Of a stretch of DNA of 64,000 nt, positions 1 to 9,281 are shown in pieces. Origin of the DNA: Burkholderiaceae bacterium (GTDB taxonomy: Bacteria > Pseudomonadota > Gammaproteobacteria > Burkholderiales > Burkholderiaceae_E); the NCBI GenBank assembly GCA_021166725.1, contig JAJPES010000073.1:1-64000 (forward strand), read 5' to 3'. The position numbers were made by a program, and so were the translations under genes. Positions within the stretch are counted from its first letter, which is position 1. Each line of letters starts with the position of its first letter. Below the pieces are notes generated by a model. That model worked only from the letters and a program-made list of their open reading frames with translations. It was not told the DNA's origin and searched no databases.

Positions 1-44
1 ACCCGGATTGCTCGAGACAGAGCTTCGAATCCGGAGGCCCAGAG

Positions 45-599
45 ATGAACGAATGCAAGGTGGCGGTGCTGGTCGGCAGCCTGCGACAGGATTCCTACAA
101 CCGCCGGCTGGCGCGCGCGGTCGAGAAGCTCGCGCCGAAGGAGCTGAAGTTCGAGCACGTCCGCATCGACGACCTGCCGCTGTACACGCAGGATTTCGAT
201 GCCGACTACCCGCCGAATGCGCAACGCCTGAAGCGCGATATCGAATCGTCGCAGGCGTTGCTGTTCGTCACCCCGGAGTACAACCGCTCGGTGCCCGGCG
301 TGCTGAAGAATGCGATCGACATCGCGTCGCGGCCGTGGGGCAAGAACTCGTTCCCCGGCAAGCCGGGCGCCGTGATCGGCGCGTCGATCGGAGCGATCGG
401 CACCGCGATCGCGCAGCACCACTTGCGCAGTTCGCTGGCCTACCTGGACATTCCGACGCTCGGCCAGCCCGAGGTCTATCTGCATTTCCACGACGACATC
501 ATCGCCGCCGACGGAACGATCTCGAACGACTCGACCCGCAAGTTCCTGCAGGCCTTCGTCGATGCGTACGTCAAGTGGGTCGAGCGTTTCGTCCGCTGA
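45..599 (+). CDS. NADPH-dependent FMN reductase family protein
   Basis: This 184-residue soluble flavodoxin-fold protein belongs to the NADPH-dependent FMN reductase family (chromate/quinone reductase type), which moves electrons from NAD(P)H through bound FMN to quinones, azo compounds or metals. The sequence shows the N-terminal phosphate loop GSLR at residues 11-14, the family motif PEYNRSVPGVLKNAID at 77-92, and a glycine-rich loop GASIGAIGT at 112-120. The length is normal for the family. The ATG at 45 follows a CCGGAGG ribosome site about 8 bases upstream. It stands alone and converges on a lipoprotein gene across a G-rich hairpin. The physiological substrate cannot be told from sequence. 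Confidence 0.93.
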   Translation: MNECKVAVLVGSLRQDSYNRRLARAVEKLAPKELKFEHVRIDDLPLYTQDFDADYPPNAQRLKRDIESSQALLFVTPEYNRSVPGVLKNAIDIASRPWGKNSFPGKPGAVIGASIGAIGTAIAQHHLRSSLAYLDIPTLGQPEVYLHFHDDIIAADGTISNDSTRKFLQAFVDAYVKWVERFVR

Positions 600-618
600 A
601 CGCGGACGAAACAGGGAA

Positions 619-685
619 GGGGGTAGGGGGAAGAGGGAAGGGGAAAGCCCGGGGCGCCGAAGCTCGGGGCTTCTCCCCTACCCCC
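619..685. terminator. G-rich hairpin between convergent genes
   Basis: Between two convergent genes lies an extended inverted repeat. The outer arms GGGGGTAGGGG (619-629) and its complement (675-685) flank an inner stem, AAGCCCGGGGC (645-655) with GCTCGGGGCTT (662-672), which has one mismatch and a 6-base loop. There is no T-run, so this would be an atypical bidirectional terminator. The plus strand at 619-643 also fits a G-quadruplex pattern (G5, G5, G3, G4 with short loops). Confidence 0.5.
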
Positions 686-702
686 TCCCCCCTTCTCCTC
701 CG

Positions 703-1107
703 TCAGGGCCTCGCCAGTCGCCAGGCTCCGTTGAACCCGTTGCCGGCCTGGTCGCCGGGCCTCGTGTCCTTCGACCAGTAGTACAGCGGATGGCCCTTGT
801 AGGCCCACTGCAGGCGTCCGTCCGGGCGCTGGATGATCGTCCAGTCGCCGTTGGCCTGGCTGCCTGCCGGGGCGTACAGCGGCGGCCAGTTCTCCGCGCA
901 AGGACCCACGCAGGCGCTGGTGCCGACCGTGTCGCGGTCGTAGCTGTACAGCGTCATTCCGTTCGGGCCGGTCCAGACGCCGTTTACGGTCCTGGCAGGG
1001 GCTTGCTGGTAGGCGACGCCCTTGTCCATGTCGGTGGTCCAGGGCGGGTTCGGCGCACAACCGGCGAGAATCGCGGTGGCGCTGACAGCGAGCATCAGTC
1101 GGTTCAT
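703..1107 (-). CDS. Secreted-repeat lipoprotein (COG4315 type)
   Basis: This 134-residue predicted lipoprotein has a short N-terminal hydrophobic segment ending in the lipobox LAGC (residues 14-17), so Cys17 should be lipidated. The mature part carries two copies of the repeat found in COG4315 'secreted repeat of unknown function' proteins: one around residues 50-79 (GMTLYSYDRD, then CVGPCAENWPP) and one around 87-131 (DGRLQWAYKGHPLYYW). No enzymatic function is established for the family. The first ATG that gives a signal peptide, at 1107, is chosen; the frame stays open further upstream without signal-like sequence. It converges on the flavin reductase gene. Confidence 0.85.
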   Translation of the reverse strand: MNRLMLAVSATAILAGCAPNPPWTTDMDKGVAYQQAPARTVNGVWTGPNGMTLYSYDRDTVGTSACVGPCAENWPPLYAPAGSQANGDWTIIQRPDGRLQWAYKGHPLYYWSKDTRPGDQAGNGFNGAWRLARP

Positions 1108-1180
1108 CTGCGTCTCCGATGATTGGACCCGCGGTACGCCGGTCCTCGGTGGGGAAGAAGCACGTGGGGTTCCCGCTTGG

Positions 1181-2131
1181 ATGCAGGCAGGCTGGCCGGC
1201 GTTCCCTTTATCGACGGATTCGACCTTGACCGCCACCGGCTCCCGATCGTTCGCACGGCTTGCTGCGTCGCAACGTGCGATCGGCGTCGTCTGCCTGGTG
1301 ATCACGTCGGTCGGCTGGGGCGTGAACTGGCCGGTGATGAAGATGCTGCTGCAGGAGTGGCCGCCGCTGCTCGCGCGCGGCAGCGCGGGCGTGCTGGCGG
1401 CGATCGGCATGGGTGCGCTTGCGCTCGCACGCGGCGAGTCGATCGCGGTGCCGGCGGCCGTCGTTCCGCGACTGCTCGCCGCGGCCTTCGTCAACGTGTT
1501 CGCCTGGATGGGCTTCTCGACGCTGTCTCTGCTGTGGCTGCAGGCTGGCGAAGCGGCGCTGCTGGTCTACACGATGCCGATCTGGGCGATGCTCTTTGCC
1601 TGGCCGATGCTCGGCGCTCGTCCCGACGCGGCCGGCGTGGCCGCGCTCGCGCTCGGCTTCGCCGGCATCGCCGTGCTGCTCGGCTCGCAGGGCGTGGAAG
1701 TCGGCGTGCAGAAGATGCCCGGCGCGCTGCTGACGCTGATGGCAGCGGTGCTTTTCGCCTTCGGCACGGTCGTCTGGCGCACGCCGCTGCCGCTCGCTGC
1801 GCTTTCATCGGTCGCATGGCAGGTCGGGCTCGGCTGCCTGCCGATGCTGATGTACGGCATCGCATTCGAGCCCACGCCTCGCGCGTCGTCGGCCGCCGGC
1901 TGGCTCGCAATGGCGTACATGACGATCGTTCCGATGGGCGTGTGCTACCTCACCTGGTTCGCCGCGCTGCGTCGCCTGCCGCCGCAGACGGCATCGATGT
2001 CGACGCTGCTGGTGCCGGTGGTCGGCGTGCTGGCGGCCGCTTTCACGCTCGGCGAGCCGCTCGGCACGCTGAAATGGATTGCGCTGGCTCTCACGCTGGG
2101 CGGCGTGGCGATCGCGCTGCGCAGGACCTGA
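1181..2131 (+). CDS. EamA/DMT-family inner-membrane transporter
   Basis: The product is about 316 residues of mostly hydrophobic sequence with roughly ten membrane segments in two homologous halves, the usual form of the EamA (drug/metabolite transporter) family. Typical elements are the N-terminal GWGVNWPVMK stretch after the first helix and WFAALRRLPPQTAS before the last helices. The substrate is unknown; relatives export amino acids or metabolites. The frame is open upstream into a neighbouring promoter region. The ATG at 1181 leaves about 30 residues before the first helix, and a TTG at 1226 is an alternative. Ten bases separate it from the DUF488 gene, so the two are probably co-transcribed. 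Confidence 0.85.
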   Translation: MQAGWPAFPLSTDSTLTATGSRSFARLAASQRAIGVVCLVITSVGWGVNWPVMKMLLQEWPPLLARGSAGVLAAIGMGALALARGESIAVPAAVVPRLLAAAFVNVFAWMGFSTLSLLWLQAGEAALLVYTMPIWAMLFAWPMLGARPDAAGVAALALGFAGIAVLLGSQGVEVGVQKMPGALLTLMAAVLFAFGTVVWRTPLPLAALSSVAWQVGLGCLPMLMYGIAFEPTPRASSAAGWLAMAYMTIVPMGVCYLTWFAALRRLPPQTASMSTLLVPVVGVLAAAFTLGEPLGTLKWIALALTLGGVAIALRRT

Positions 2132-2141
2132 GGGACGGCCG

Positions 2142-2702
2142 ATGCCCCGCGAACCGACGATCGAGCGCGATGCGCGCCTGTGGACGGTCGGTCACTCGTC
2201 GAGGGCGATCGACGGGTTCGTCGGGCTGCTGCGGGCGCACGCGATCGAATGCGTCGCGGATGTTCGTCGTCATGCCGGCTCGCGCAAGCATCCGCAGTTC
2301 AACCCGGATGCGCTCGCGCGCTCGCTGCGAGAGGCGGGCATCGACTATGAAGCGATGCCGGCGCTGGGCGGTCGGCGCCCCGCACGTGGGGATTCGCCGC
2401 ATACCGTCTGGCGCAATCCGTCGTTTCGCGGATATGCCGACTACATGGACTCGACCGACTTCGCCCGCGCCCTCGAAGCGCTCGAGGAACTCGCCGGCGC
2501 GAAGCGCACGGCGATCATGTGCTCCGAAGCGGTCTGGTGGCGCTGCCACCGTTCGATGATCGCCGACGCGCTGAAGGCGAAAGGCTGGCGGGTGTTGCAC
2601 ATACTCGCCGAGGGTCCGGCGAAGGAGCATCCGTATACGCCGGCCGCGTCCGTCGCCGACGGGCACCTGGTGTACGGGCAGGCCGACGACGCCGCGCGAT
2701 GA
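2142..2702 (+). CDS. DUF488 family protein
   Basis: This 186-residue soluble protein belongs to the DUF488 family. It shows the family motifs TVGHS (residues 15-19), DVR (40-42), LGG (75-77) and the cysteine-containing segment CSE...CHR (127-137). The N-terminal histidine and the paired cysteines are conserved across the family and suggest a metal or nucleic-acid role, but no biochemical function is firmly assigned. The ATG at 2142 sits 10 bases after the stop of the EamA transporter, implying co-transcription. The short length and DVRR-type motif are typical of the family. Confidence 0.88.
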   Translation: MPREPTIERDARLWTVGHSSRAIDGFVGLLRAHAIECVADVRRHAGSRKHPQFNPDALARSLREAGIDYEAMPALGGRRPARGDSPHTVWRNPSFRGYADYMDSTDFARALEALEELAGAKRTAIMCSEAVWWRCHRSMIADALKAKGWRVLHILAEGPAKEHPYTPAASVADGHLVYGQADDAAR

Positions 2703-2744
2703 GTAGCGGGTGTGCGCGCGGCACGAGGCGCCCGACGGCCCGCT

Positions 2745-3074
2745 TCAATCGACGATGAACAGCTTCGCACCGGACGCGGTGCTCGAGCGGTGCGGCTCGG
2801 CGCCGTCGGCCACCTGGTAGCTCGTCCCCGGCGTGAGCGTGAAGCCGCGCCCGTCGGCCAGCTCGGTGTGCAACTCGCCTTCGACGCACAAGAGGATGTG
2901 TCCCTTCGTGCACCAGTGGTCGGCGAGGTAGCCCGGCGTGTACTCGACCATCCGCACGCGGATCGCGCCGAACCGCCGCGTGCGCCAGTACGCGTATCCG
3001 CGCTCGCCGGCGTGCTCGGTCGGCTCGACCGTCGACCAGTCGGTCGTGCCGAAGGGGATGTCGTTCATCTGCAT
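2745..3074 (-). CDS. Small cupin-fold protein (DHCW-type motif)
   Basis: This 109-residue single-domain cupin resembles small proteins annotated as DHCW-motif cupins. The motif here reads Asp-His-Trp-Cys at residues 52-55, followed by KGHILLCVEGEL, a cupin strand pair with glycines at the turns. Cupins usually bind a metal or small ligand in the barrel; the ligand is unknown here. The ATG at 3074 follows GGGAAG by 5 bases, and another in-frame ATG at 3068 would remove only two residues. It lies just upstream, in another orientation group, of the DUF488 gene with which it converges. Confidence 0.78.
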   Translation of the reverse strand: MQMNDIPFGTTDWSTVEPTEHAGERGYAYWRTRRFGAIRVRMVEYTPGYLADHWCTKGHILLCVEGELHTELADGRGFTLTPGTSYQVADGAEPHRSSTASGAKLFIVD

Positions 3075-3112
3075 CGTCGCTTCCCGGGCAGTCGTTTCCT
3101 GGGCAATGCACG

Positions 3113-3835
3113 TCATCGCTCGTCGCGCGGCGCTTCGCACACGCTCTGCGCAATGCCCCATTGCGCGAACCAGTAGGTGGAAAGTACCCACAGCGACGCG
3201 AGCGGGATCGGTGTGCGGAAGCGGTCGATCGCCAGCAACGCGTCGGACGCGACGAACAGCGTCGCGCCGATGGCCGCGGCCTTCGTCGCGTGTGATCGGT
3301 GATCGCGCCATCTCGCCCAGGCCTGCGCGGCCATCGCGACGATGACGACGACGTAGACGAGCACCGGGCCCTTCAGCGGCGCCGGAAGCGAATTCCACAG
3401 CAACGCGATCATTGCCGCGCCCGCTGCGGCAAGCACCGCCAGTGCGAGCCGATCACCGAACCAGCGTGCGTCCAGCCTGAATGCGCGCAGGTAACACAGG
3501 TGCGCGACGAGGAAGGCGACCAGTCCGGCGACGAACCGGCTCGGCGAGAGCATCAGCAGCACGTCGCCGGCGAGCGAGAAAGCCAGGCCGGCGAGCACGG
3601 CGTTGCGCAGTCGCGGGCGGGCGTCCGGCGCGTGGCGCATCACGAGCACGACGAGCGTGAACGTGGCCAGCGGCTTGCCGACCCAGTGCAACAGCGTCCA
3701 GCCGTCGATCGCGCCGCGATCGCGCATCGTCGCGCCGAGGATCGCGGCGATCGCTGCGAGTACGACGATCGCTGCGCCGCGTCGCCAGGCGGACTCCGTC
3801 GTCGCACGCGCGATAGACGCGACGCTCGTACTCAT
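3113..3835 (-). CDS. YhhN/TMEM86-family lysoplasmalogenase
   Basis: This 240-residue polytopic membrane protein, with about eight helices, belongs to the YhhN/TMEM86 family. Characterised members hydrolyse the vinyl-ether bond of lysoplasmalogens to release an aldehyde and a glycerophospho-base. The conserved aspartates are present in LAGDVLLML (Asp91) and ASDALLAIDRF (Asp198). The ATG overlaps the stop of the upstream monooxygenase gene as ATGA (3832-3835), so the two are translationally coupled. Since the partner looks like an alkylglycerol ether monooxygenase, the pair may degrade ether lipids. The function is inferred from the family; the substrate is not shown. Confidence 0.85.
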   Translation of the reverse strand: MSTSVASIARATTESAWRRGAAIVVLAAIAAILGATMRDRGAIDGWTLLHWVGKPLATFTLVVLVMRHAPDARPRLRNAVLAGLAFSLAGDVLLMLSPSRFVAGLVAFLVAHLCYLRAFRLDARWFGDRLALAVLAAAGAAMIALLWNSLPAPLKGPVLVYVVVIVAMAAQAWARWRDHRSHATKAAAIGATLFVASDALLAIDRFRTPIPLASLWVLSTYWFAQWGIAQSVCEAPRDER

Positions 3836-5145
3836 CGCGCTTCGATGCGGGCAGCAGGCAGCTTGTGCTCGACGACCGGTGCGTCGCCCGATCGGCGCGC
3901 GTCGATCTGCCGGGTATCGGGCGTCGGCGCGCGCCATGCGATCCACGCAGCCCATGCTGCGCCGCCAAGCGTCATCGGGACCAGCATTTCGAGGGAGTCG
4001 GGAGCGGCCGGTGCGAGGTAGACCCGCGCGGCGAGCAACGCCCGCGCCGTTGCCGCCGCGCGCGCCGCCTCGAGCCACGCGCCGAAGCGCCGGCCCTCGA
4101 GCATCCAGCCCAGCGTGGTCAGCGCGAGCGCGATCCACGCGAACCAGGCGAGCGACTCGGCGAGCGAGGCCTGCGCCTGCAGTTGCAGGAAGTGCACGGC
4201 GGCGGCGAGCACGATCGCGAACTGCACGAGCGCATACGAGCGTGCGGCGCGCGACACGGCCGGCGCGTAGCGCGCGCTACCGAGCGAGAACGCGTGGCGC
4301 GCATCGGCGTCGCGCAGATCGTCGGGTCGCCAGCCGGTGCGCGCGACCAGCACGCGCAATTTGTCGCGCCAGCGCTCCGTGTGCACGAAGTCGTGCAGCA
4401 TCGACGCGTAGACCTCGACGTTGGCCCACAGCGGGTTCCACGAGCGCAACGGCTTGCGCGTGCCGTACACCGGAGGCTCGGCTTCGTCTTCCTCGACGAA
4501 GGTGCCGAACAGGCGATCCCAGACGATGAGGATCCCTCCGTAGTTGCGATCGAGGTAGCGCTCGTTCACCGCGTGATGCGCGCGATGGTTCGACGGGCTG
4601 GCGAACACCCGGTCGAACCAGCCGAGGCGGCCGATGTGCTGGGTGTGGATCCAGTACTGATAGAGCAGGTCGACGAGCGCGACGACGGCAAAAACGGCGG
4701 GCGGAACGCCCATCAGGGCCATCGGCAGGTAGAACACCCAGCCGAGCAGCGCGCCGCTGCTGGTCTGTCGCAGCGCGGTCGACAGGTTGTAGTCCTCGCT
4801 CTGGTGATGCACGACGTGCGCCGCCCAGAGGATCTGGCGCTCGTGGCCGAGCCGGTGGTGCCAGTAGTAGCAGAGGTCGTAGAAGACGAGCGCGAACAGC
4901 CATACCCACGGACTGTCGGCAGGCAGCCGCCACGGCGAGACGAACTCGAATGCCCAGGCATACAGCCCGATGCGCAGCACGCGCACGAAAGCGCCGCTCA
5001 CCTGCGACAGCACGCCCAGGCCGATGCTGTTGATCGCGTCGTCGAGCCGGTAGGTGTTGCGCCCGCGACGCACGCCCCACGCAATCTCGAGCGCGATCAG
5101 CGCGAAGAACACCGGCGTGGCGAGGGTGATGATGCGCTCCTGCAT
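3832..5145 (-). CDS. Alkylglycerol monooxygenase-like di-iron hydroxylase
   Basis: This 437-residue membrane protein of the fatty-acid-hydroxylase/sterol-desaturase superfamily resembles animal alkylglycerol monooxygenase (AGMO/TMEM195) along its whole length. It has the eight-histidine di-iron signature: HHRLGH (96-101), HVVHH (110-114) and HRAHH (187-191), plus His167 and His170 in WIHTQH. It also has the AGMO-like segments SEDYNLSTALRQ and RNYGGILIVWDRLFGTF. The extra C-terminal membrane domain of roughly 170 residues matches AGMO rather than short sterol desaturases. AGMO uses O2 and a pterin to cleave O-alkyl glycerol ethers. The ATG at 5145 is preferred over a TTG 18 codons upstream. 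It is the first gene of a two-gene operon with a lysoplasmalogenase. Confidence 0.87.
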   Translation of the reverse strand: MQERIITLATPVFFALIALEIAWGVRRGRNTYRLDDAINSIGLGVLSQVSGAFVRVLRIGLYAWAFEFVSPWRLPADSPWVWLFALVFYDLCYYWHHRLGHERQILWAAHVVHHQSEDYNLSTALRQTSSGALLGWVFYLPMALMGVPPAVFAVVALVDLLYQYWIHTQHIGRLGWFDRVFASPSNHRAHHAVNERYLDRNYGGILIVWDRLFGTFVEEDEAEPPVYGTRKPLRSWNPLWANVEVYASMLHDFVHTERWRDKLRVLVARTGWRPDDLRDADARHAFSLGSARYAPAVSRAARSYALVQFAIVLAAAVHFLQLQAQASLAESLAWFAWIALALTTLGWMLEGRRFGAWLEAARAAATARALLAARVYLAPAAPDSLEMLVPMTLGGAAWAAWIAWRAPTPDTRQIDARRSGDAPVVEHKLPAARIEAR

Positions 5146-5261
5146 CGCCCATTCTGGTTTCGAGCCGGAGAACGGGTCAAGCGCCAGGGCGTTGCGCAAA
5201 GGCGCTGCGCAAAAGGCGGGCTTGCCGCGCGCCGCGCGGCCGTCGGGGTTATCGTTTGGCG

Positions 5262-6167
5262 ATGAACTCCCGGCTCGAACAGGTGATCGAACCTCGGCGC
5301 CACGATCTCGGCGGCTTCGAGGTCGAGCGCATGCTGCCGTTTCGCGCGCGACGAATGGTCGGTCCTTTCGTGTTCTTCGACCGGATGGGGCCGCACGTCA
5401 TGCAGGCGCCGGTGGCGCGCGACGTCGACGTCCGTCCGCATCCGCACATCGGACTGTCCACCGTCACCTACCTGTTCGACGGCGAGATGACGCACCGCGA
5501 CAGCACCGGCGCTACGCAGGCGATCCAGCCGGGCGCGCTGAACTGGATGACGGCCGGGCGCGGCATCGTCCACTCCGAGCGTTTCGACGGCATGCGCGAG
5601 AAGGGCGGGCCGATCGACGGGATCCAGTCCTGGGTCGCGCTGCCGCGCGAGAACGAAGAGGACGCGCCGACCTTCGAGCACTACGCGGCCGATGCGCTGC
5701 CGCGCGGCGAAGACGATGGCGTCTCGCTTCGGCTGATTGCCGGCGAGGCGTTCGGACTGCGCAGCCCGGCGAAGACGCATTCGCCGCTCTTCTACGTGCA
5801 TGCCGAATTGCAGCCGAATGCGCGCATCGCGCTTCCGCAAGGCCACGCCGAACGCGCCGTCTACGTGGTTCAGGGGCAGGTGCGTCATGGCGACGCGCAG
5901 TACGACTGCGGCCGCCTGCTCGTCTTCGGCGCGGGGGGCGCCCCCGAACTGCAGGCGATCGGAGCGGCGCGCCTGATGCTGCTCGGCGGCGAGCCGCTGG
6001 GCGAGCGTTTCCTGTGGTGGAATTTCGTGTCGTCGAGCCGCGAGCGCATCGAACAGGCGAAGGCCGACTGGGCGGCGGGCCGGATGGCGCTGCCGCCGGA
6101 CGACGGCGACGAGCGCATCCCGCTGCCGGCGCCGCAGCGCGACGCCATTCCCAACCCGATGTCCTGA
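5262..6167 (+). CDS. Pirin family protein
   Basis: This 301-residue bicupin belongs to the pirin family. The N-terminal cupin keeps the four metal ligands of characterised pirins: His60 and His62 in PHPHIG, His104 and Glu106 in GIVHSE. Bacterial pirins have quercetin 2,3-dioxygenase activity or bind metabolic enzymes, and the role here is unknown. The C-terminal cupin (about residues 175-250) is degenerate, as usual. The ATG at 5262 starts 116 bases from the divergent AGMO-like gene. The ftsH-type gene follows after 13 bases, so the two probably share a transcript. Confidence 0.92.
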   Translation: MNSRLEQVIEPRRHDLGGFEVERMLPFRARRMVGPFVFFDRMGPHVMQAPVARDVDVRPHPHIGLSTVTYLFDGEMTHRDSTGATQAIQPGALNWMTAGRGIVHSERFDGMREKGGPIDGIQSWVALPRENEEDAPTFEHYAADALPRGEDDGVSLRLIAGEAFGLRSPAKTHSPLFYVHAELQPNARIALPQGHAERAVYVVQGQVRHGDAQYDCGRLLVFGAGGAPELQAIGAARLMLLGGEPLGERFLWWNFVSSSRERIEQAKADWAAGRMALPPDDGDERIPLPAPQRDAIPNPMS

Positions 6168-6180
6168 ACGAGGAGCGACG

Positions 6181-8325
6181 GTGGCCGATCCCCAGGCAAG
6201 TCGATCGAACGCGACGCGATCGTCGATGCCCCCGCCGCCGCGCGGCACGGGGCCCGATCGCCCGGGAGGCGGACCGCAGATTCCCGGCGGCGGGCGCTTC
6301 GGCAACATCCCGCCGAGCCGCACCTGGATCGTGTTCGTGCTCATCCTGCTGGCGAACTGGTTCCTCGTGCGCTACCTGTTTCCCTCGCCCGGCGAGGCCA
6401 TCCCGCTGCCTTATACGTCGTTCAAGCAGGAGGTGGCCAAGGGCAACGTCGAAGCCATCTACAACCAGGGGCAGTCGATCGAGGGTCGCCTGAAGAAGGC
6501 GATCACCTGGCCGCCGCCCGGCGAGAACGTGCAGGCAGCGCCCGGTGCGAGCCGCGCCGAGCAGCGGCGCCAGCAGGAGCAGCGCACCTCCGACACCTTC
6601 ACCACGGTGCTGCCGGCGTTCGTGGACAACGGACTCGAGGCGTTCCTGATCGACCACAAGGTCGAGATCAGCGCCGTGCCGATCCAGACCGGAAGCAGCC
6701 CGCTGGCGACGCTGCTGTTCGGCTTCGGGCCGGCGATCCTGTTCATCGCGTTCTACGTCTGGCTGTTTCGCCGCGCGCAGCAGGGCATGGGCGGCATGGG
6801 TGGCGGGGGCCTGATGGGCATCGGCAAGAGTCGCGCGCGCCGCTACGACCAGGAGAACGCGCAGAAGGTCACTTTCGACGACGTCGCCGGCATCGACGAG
6901 GCGGAGAACGAACTGGTCGAGATCGTCGACTTCCTGAAAGACCCGGCGAAGTACCAGCGCCTGGGCGGCACCGCCCCGAAGGGGGTGCTGCTGGTCGGCG
7001 CGCCCGGCACCGGCAAGACGCTGCTCGCGCGAGCGGTGGCCGGCGAGGCGGGCGTGCCGTTCTTCTCGATGAGCGCGGCCGAGTTCGTCGAGATGATCGT
7101 CGGCGTGGGCGCGGCGCGCGTGCGCGACCTGTTCAAGCAGGCGCGCGAGAACGCGCCGGCAATCATCTTCATCGACGAGCTCGACGCGATCGGGCGCGCA
7201 CGCGGGCAGATGGCGATCGGCGGTTCCAGCGAGCAGGAGCAGACGCTGAACCAGATCCTCACCGAGATGGACGGTTTCTCCAGCCGCGAGGGGATCATCG
7301 TGCTGGCCGCGACGAACCAGCCCGACGTGCTCGACAAGGCGCTGCTGCGCCCGGGACGCTTCGACCGCCGCGTCGTCGTCAACCTGCCCGACCGCAAGGG
7401 CCGCGAGGCGATCCTGAAGGTGCACACGCGCAAGGTGCCGCTCGACCCCGACGTCGACCTGGGCGTGATCGCCGCGTCCACGCCGGGCCTGTCCGGCGCC
7501 GACCTGAAGAACCTGGTGAACGAGGCGGCGCTGCTCGCCGCGCGTCGCGACCTGAACGCCGTGCGCGCGAAGGATTTCACCGACGCGCTCGAGAAGATCG
7601 TCCTCGGCCCCGAGCGGCCGCTGCTGCTCAGCGATGCCGACCGCGAGCGCATCGCGTATCACGAGAGCGGCCACGCGGTGCTCGGCCTCGTCATGCCCGG
7701 CGCAGACCCGGTCCACCGGGTGACGATCGTGCCGCGCGGGCGCGCGCTGGGCGTCACCTACCAGCGTCCCGACGCCGATCGCTACAACTACCCCGAGGCC
7801 TACCTGCGCGCGAAGATCGTCGGCATGCTGGGCGGCCGCGTGGCCGAGGAGGTCGTCTACGGCACGCGAACGACGGGCGCCGAGAACGACATCGAGCAGG
7901 CGACGCAGCTCGCGCGCAACATGGTCACGCGATGGGGCATGAGCGAGCGCCTCGGCATGGTGCAGCTCGCGCCGCGCGAGAACCCGTACCTGAGCGGGCC
8001 GGGCTACGGCAGCTTCGGCGGCGACAAGCCGTTCAGCGACGAGACGGCGCAGGCGATCGACGAGGAGGTGCTGCGCATCATCGACGAGAGCCACGAGCAG
8101 GCAACGCAGCTGCTGCGCAAGTACCGCCACGCGCTCGATGCACTGGTGGCGGCGCTGATGGCGCGCGAGACGCTCGACGAGCGGGAGATCCTCGAGGTCA
8201 CCGGCCTGCCGCCGGCGCCGCCGCTCGAAACGCGTCCGCTGGACGTGCGCAGCGCGCCGGCCACACCGCAGGGCGACACCGAACGCGACCCGGCACCTGC
8301 GACGAGCGACACGCAGCGCGGTTGA
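6181..8325 (+). CDS. ftsH: ATP-dependent zinc metalloprotease, FtsH family
   Basis: This membrane-anchored AAA+ protease of 714 residues belongs to the FtsH family, which forms hexamers that degrade misfolded membrane and regulatory proteins. Visible elements in order: a Pro/Gly-rich cytoplasmic tail of about 45 residues, TM1 (49-67), a periplasmic domain, TM2 (about 176-196), Walker A GAPGTGKT (273-280), the second-region-of-homology arginine motif RPGRFDR (390-396), the zinc motif HESGH (494-498) and the downstream [11 protein letters not shown] carrying the third zinc ligand. It is longer than the usual 610-650 residues because of the tails. The start is GTG at 6181, behind GAGGAG. The setting next to pirin suggests a paralogue rather than the housekeeping rlmE-ftsH copy. 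Confidence 0.93.
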   Translation: MADPQASRSNATRSSMPPPPRGTGPDRPGGGPQIPGGGRFGNIPPSRTWIVFVLILLANWFLVRYLFPSPGEAIPLPYTSFKQEVAKGNVEAIYNQGQSIEGRLKKAITWPPPGENVQAAPGASRAEQRRQQEQRTSDTFTTVLPAFVDNGLEAFLIDHKVEISAVPIQTGSSPLATLLFGFGPAILFIAFYVWLFRRAQQGMGGMGGGGLMGIGKSRARRYDQENAQKVTFDDVAGIDEAENELVEIVDFLKDPAKYQRLGGTAPKGVLLVGAPGTGKTLLARAVAGEAGVPFFSMSAAEFVEMIVGVGAARVRDLFKQARENAPAIIFIDELDAIGRARGQMAIGGSSEQEQTLNQILTEMDGFSSREGIIVLAATNQPDVLDKALLRPGRFDRRVVVNLPDRKGREAILKVHTRKVPLDPDVDLGVIAASTPGLSGADLKNLVNEAALLAARRDLNAVRAKDFTDALEKIVLGPERPLLLSDADRERIAYHESGHAVLGLVMPGADPVHRVTIVPRGRALGVTYQRPDADRYNYPEAYLRAKIVGMLGGRVAEEVVYGTRTTGAENDIEQATQLARNMVTRWGMSERLGMVQLAPRENPYLSGPGYGSFGGDKPFSDETAQAIDEEVLRIIDESHEQATQLLRKYRHALDALVAALMARETLDEREILEVTGLPPAPPLETRPLDVRSAPATPQGDTERDPAPATSDTQRG

Positions 8326-8337
8326 ACGCCGGGTGGC

Positions 8338-9129
8338 TCACCAGGTGTTGCGCAGCTCGCGCAGCTTCAGGAACACCGTCTTCGGATCGGGGCGCTCGGG
8401 CAACTCGGGGAAACGCTCGCGCAGCTGCGCGATCACGCTCTCGCTGGTCAGCCGCAGGAAGGTGTTGACGCGCTTCTCCTGCGCGAGCGTCGTCACGATC
8501 GAGCGTGCGGGATCCTGCCCGGCAACCTGCCCCAGCAGTGCATGCGCGTCCTCGTTGTCGGGCTCGTTCGCCATCGTGAACTTCAGGTTGTTCTCGATGT
8601 AGTCGTGCCCCGGGTAGACGCGCGTGTCGTCGGGCAGCCGGGCCAGCTGCTGCACGAACGTGGTGTACAGCTCGCCCGGGTCGCCGCCGTTGTGGCAGTT
8701 GCCGGCGCCGGCGTTGAACAGCGTGTCGCCCGAGAAGAGCGCCGGCTGGTCGGTGTGCGACCTCAGGCAGACGTGGCACATCGTGTGGCCCGGCGTGTCC
8801 ATGCATTCGAGCTCGACCGTGCGTCCCACCTTGATCACGTCGCCCGCCTTCACGCCGCGGTCGACGCCGGGGATGCTGCGCCCCGCCTTGTGATGCGCGA
8901 TCACTTTCGCGCCGGTGGCGGCAACCACGGCTTCGTTGCCGCCGGTGTGGTCGAAGTGCTCGTGCGTGTTCAGGATCTGCGTGATCTGCCAGCCGCGGTC
9001 CTTCGCCGCCTTCAGGCATTTCGCATGATCGAGCGGGTCGATCGCGAGCGCCTCGCCGGTTTCGGGGCAGGCGATCAGGTAGTTGAAGTTGCGGTAGGCG
9101 TTCGCCGTCCAGATGCGCTCGACGATCAT
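8338..9129 (-). CDS. Glyoxalase-II-like metallo-beta-lactamase-fold hydrolase
   Basis: This 263-residue metallo-beta-lactamase-fold enzyme is most like hydroxyacylglutathione hydrolase (glyoxalase II), which hydrolyses S-lactoylglutathione. All binuclear-metal ligands are present: THEHFDH gives His56, His58, Asp60 and His61, with His115 in TPGH, Asp135 in SGDT and His175 in YPGH. The C-terminal helical region resembles the glutathione-binding part of glyoxalase II. Other thioester or persulfide substrates are possible. The ATG at 9129 has AGAGGGAG upstream. It is transcribed divergently from a TetR gene; the 152-base space between them is available for regulation. Confidence 0.88.
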   Translation of the reverse strand: MIVERIWTANAYRNFNYLIACPETGEALAIDPLDHAKCLKAAKDRGWQITQILNTHEHFDHTGGNEAVVAATGAKVIAHHKAGRSIPGVDRGVKAGDVIKVGRTVELECMDTPGHTMCHVCLRSHTDQPALFSGDTLFNAGAGNCHNGGDPGELYTTFVQQLARLPDDTRVYPGHDYIENNLKFTMANEPDNEDAHALLGQVAGQDPARSIVTTLAQEKRVNTFLRLTSESVIAQLRERFPELPERPDPKTVFLKLRELRNTW

Positions 9130-9281
9130 CGTGCGGCTCTCCCTCTTCGTTGCGCGGCGGAGAATCCCCAAGAATAGCCTCTGTACGCATTCCCGCTCGA
9201 TCGATTCGTTCGGGATGCCGTGCAGCCGTCGGCGCACGATGTCAGAATCGACTTCTGCTGATGGACAAGAGGCAGAACGCG

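Noticed and set aside
9187-9219. Inverted repeat GCATTCCCG...CGGGATGC as operator of the first TetR gene
   Set aside because: The arms differ by an inserted base and the match is short; too weak to annotate.
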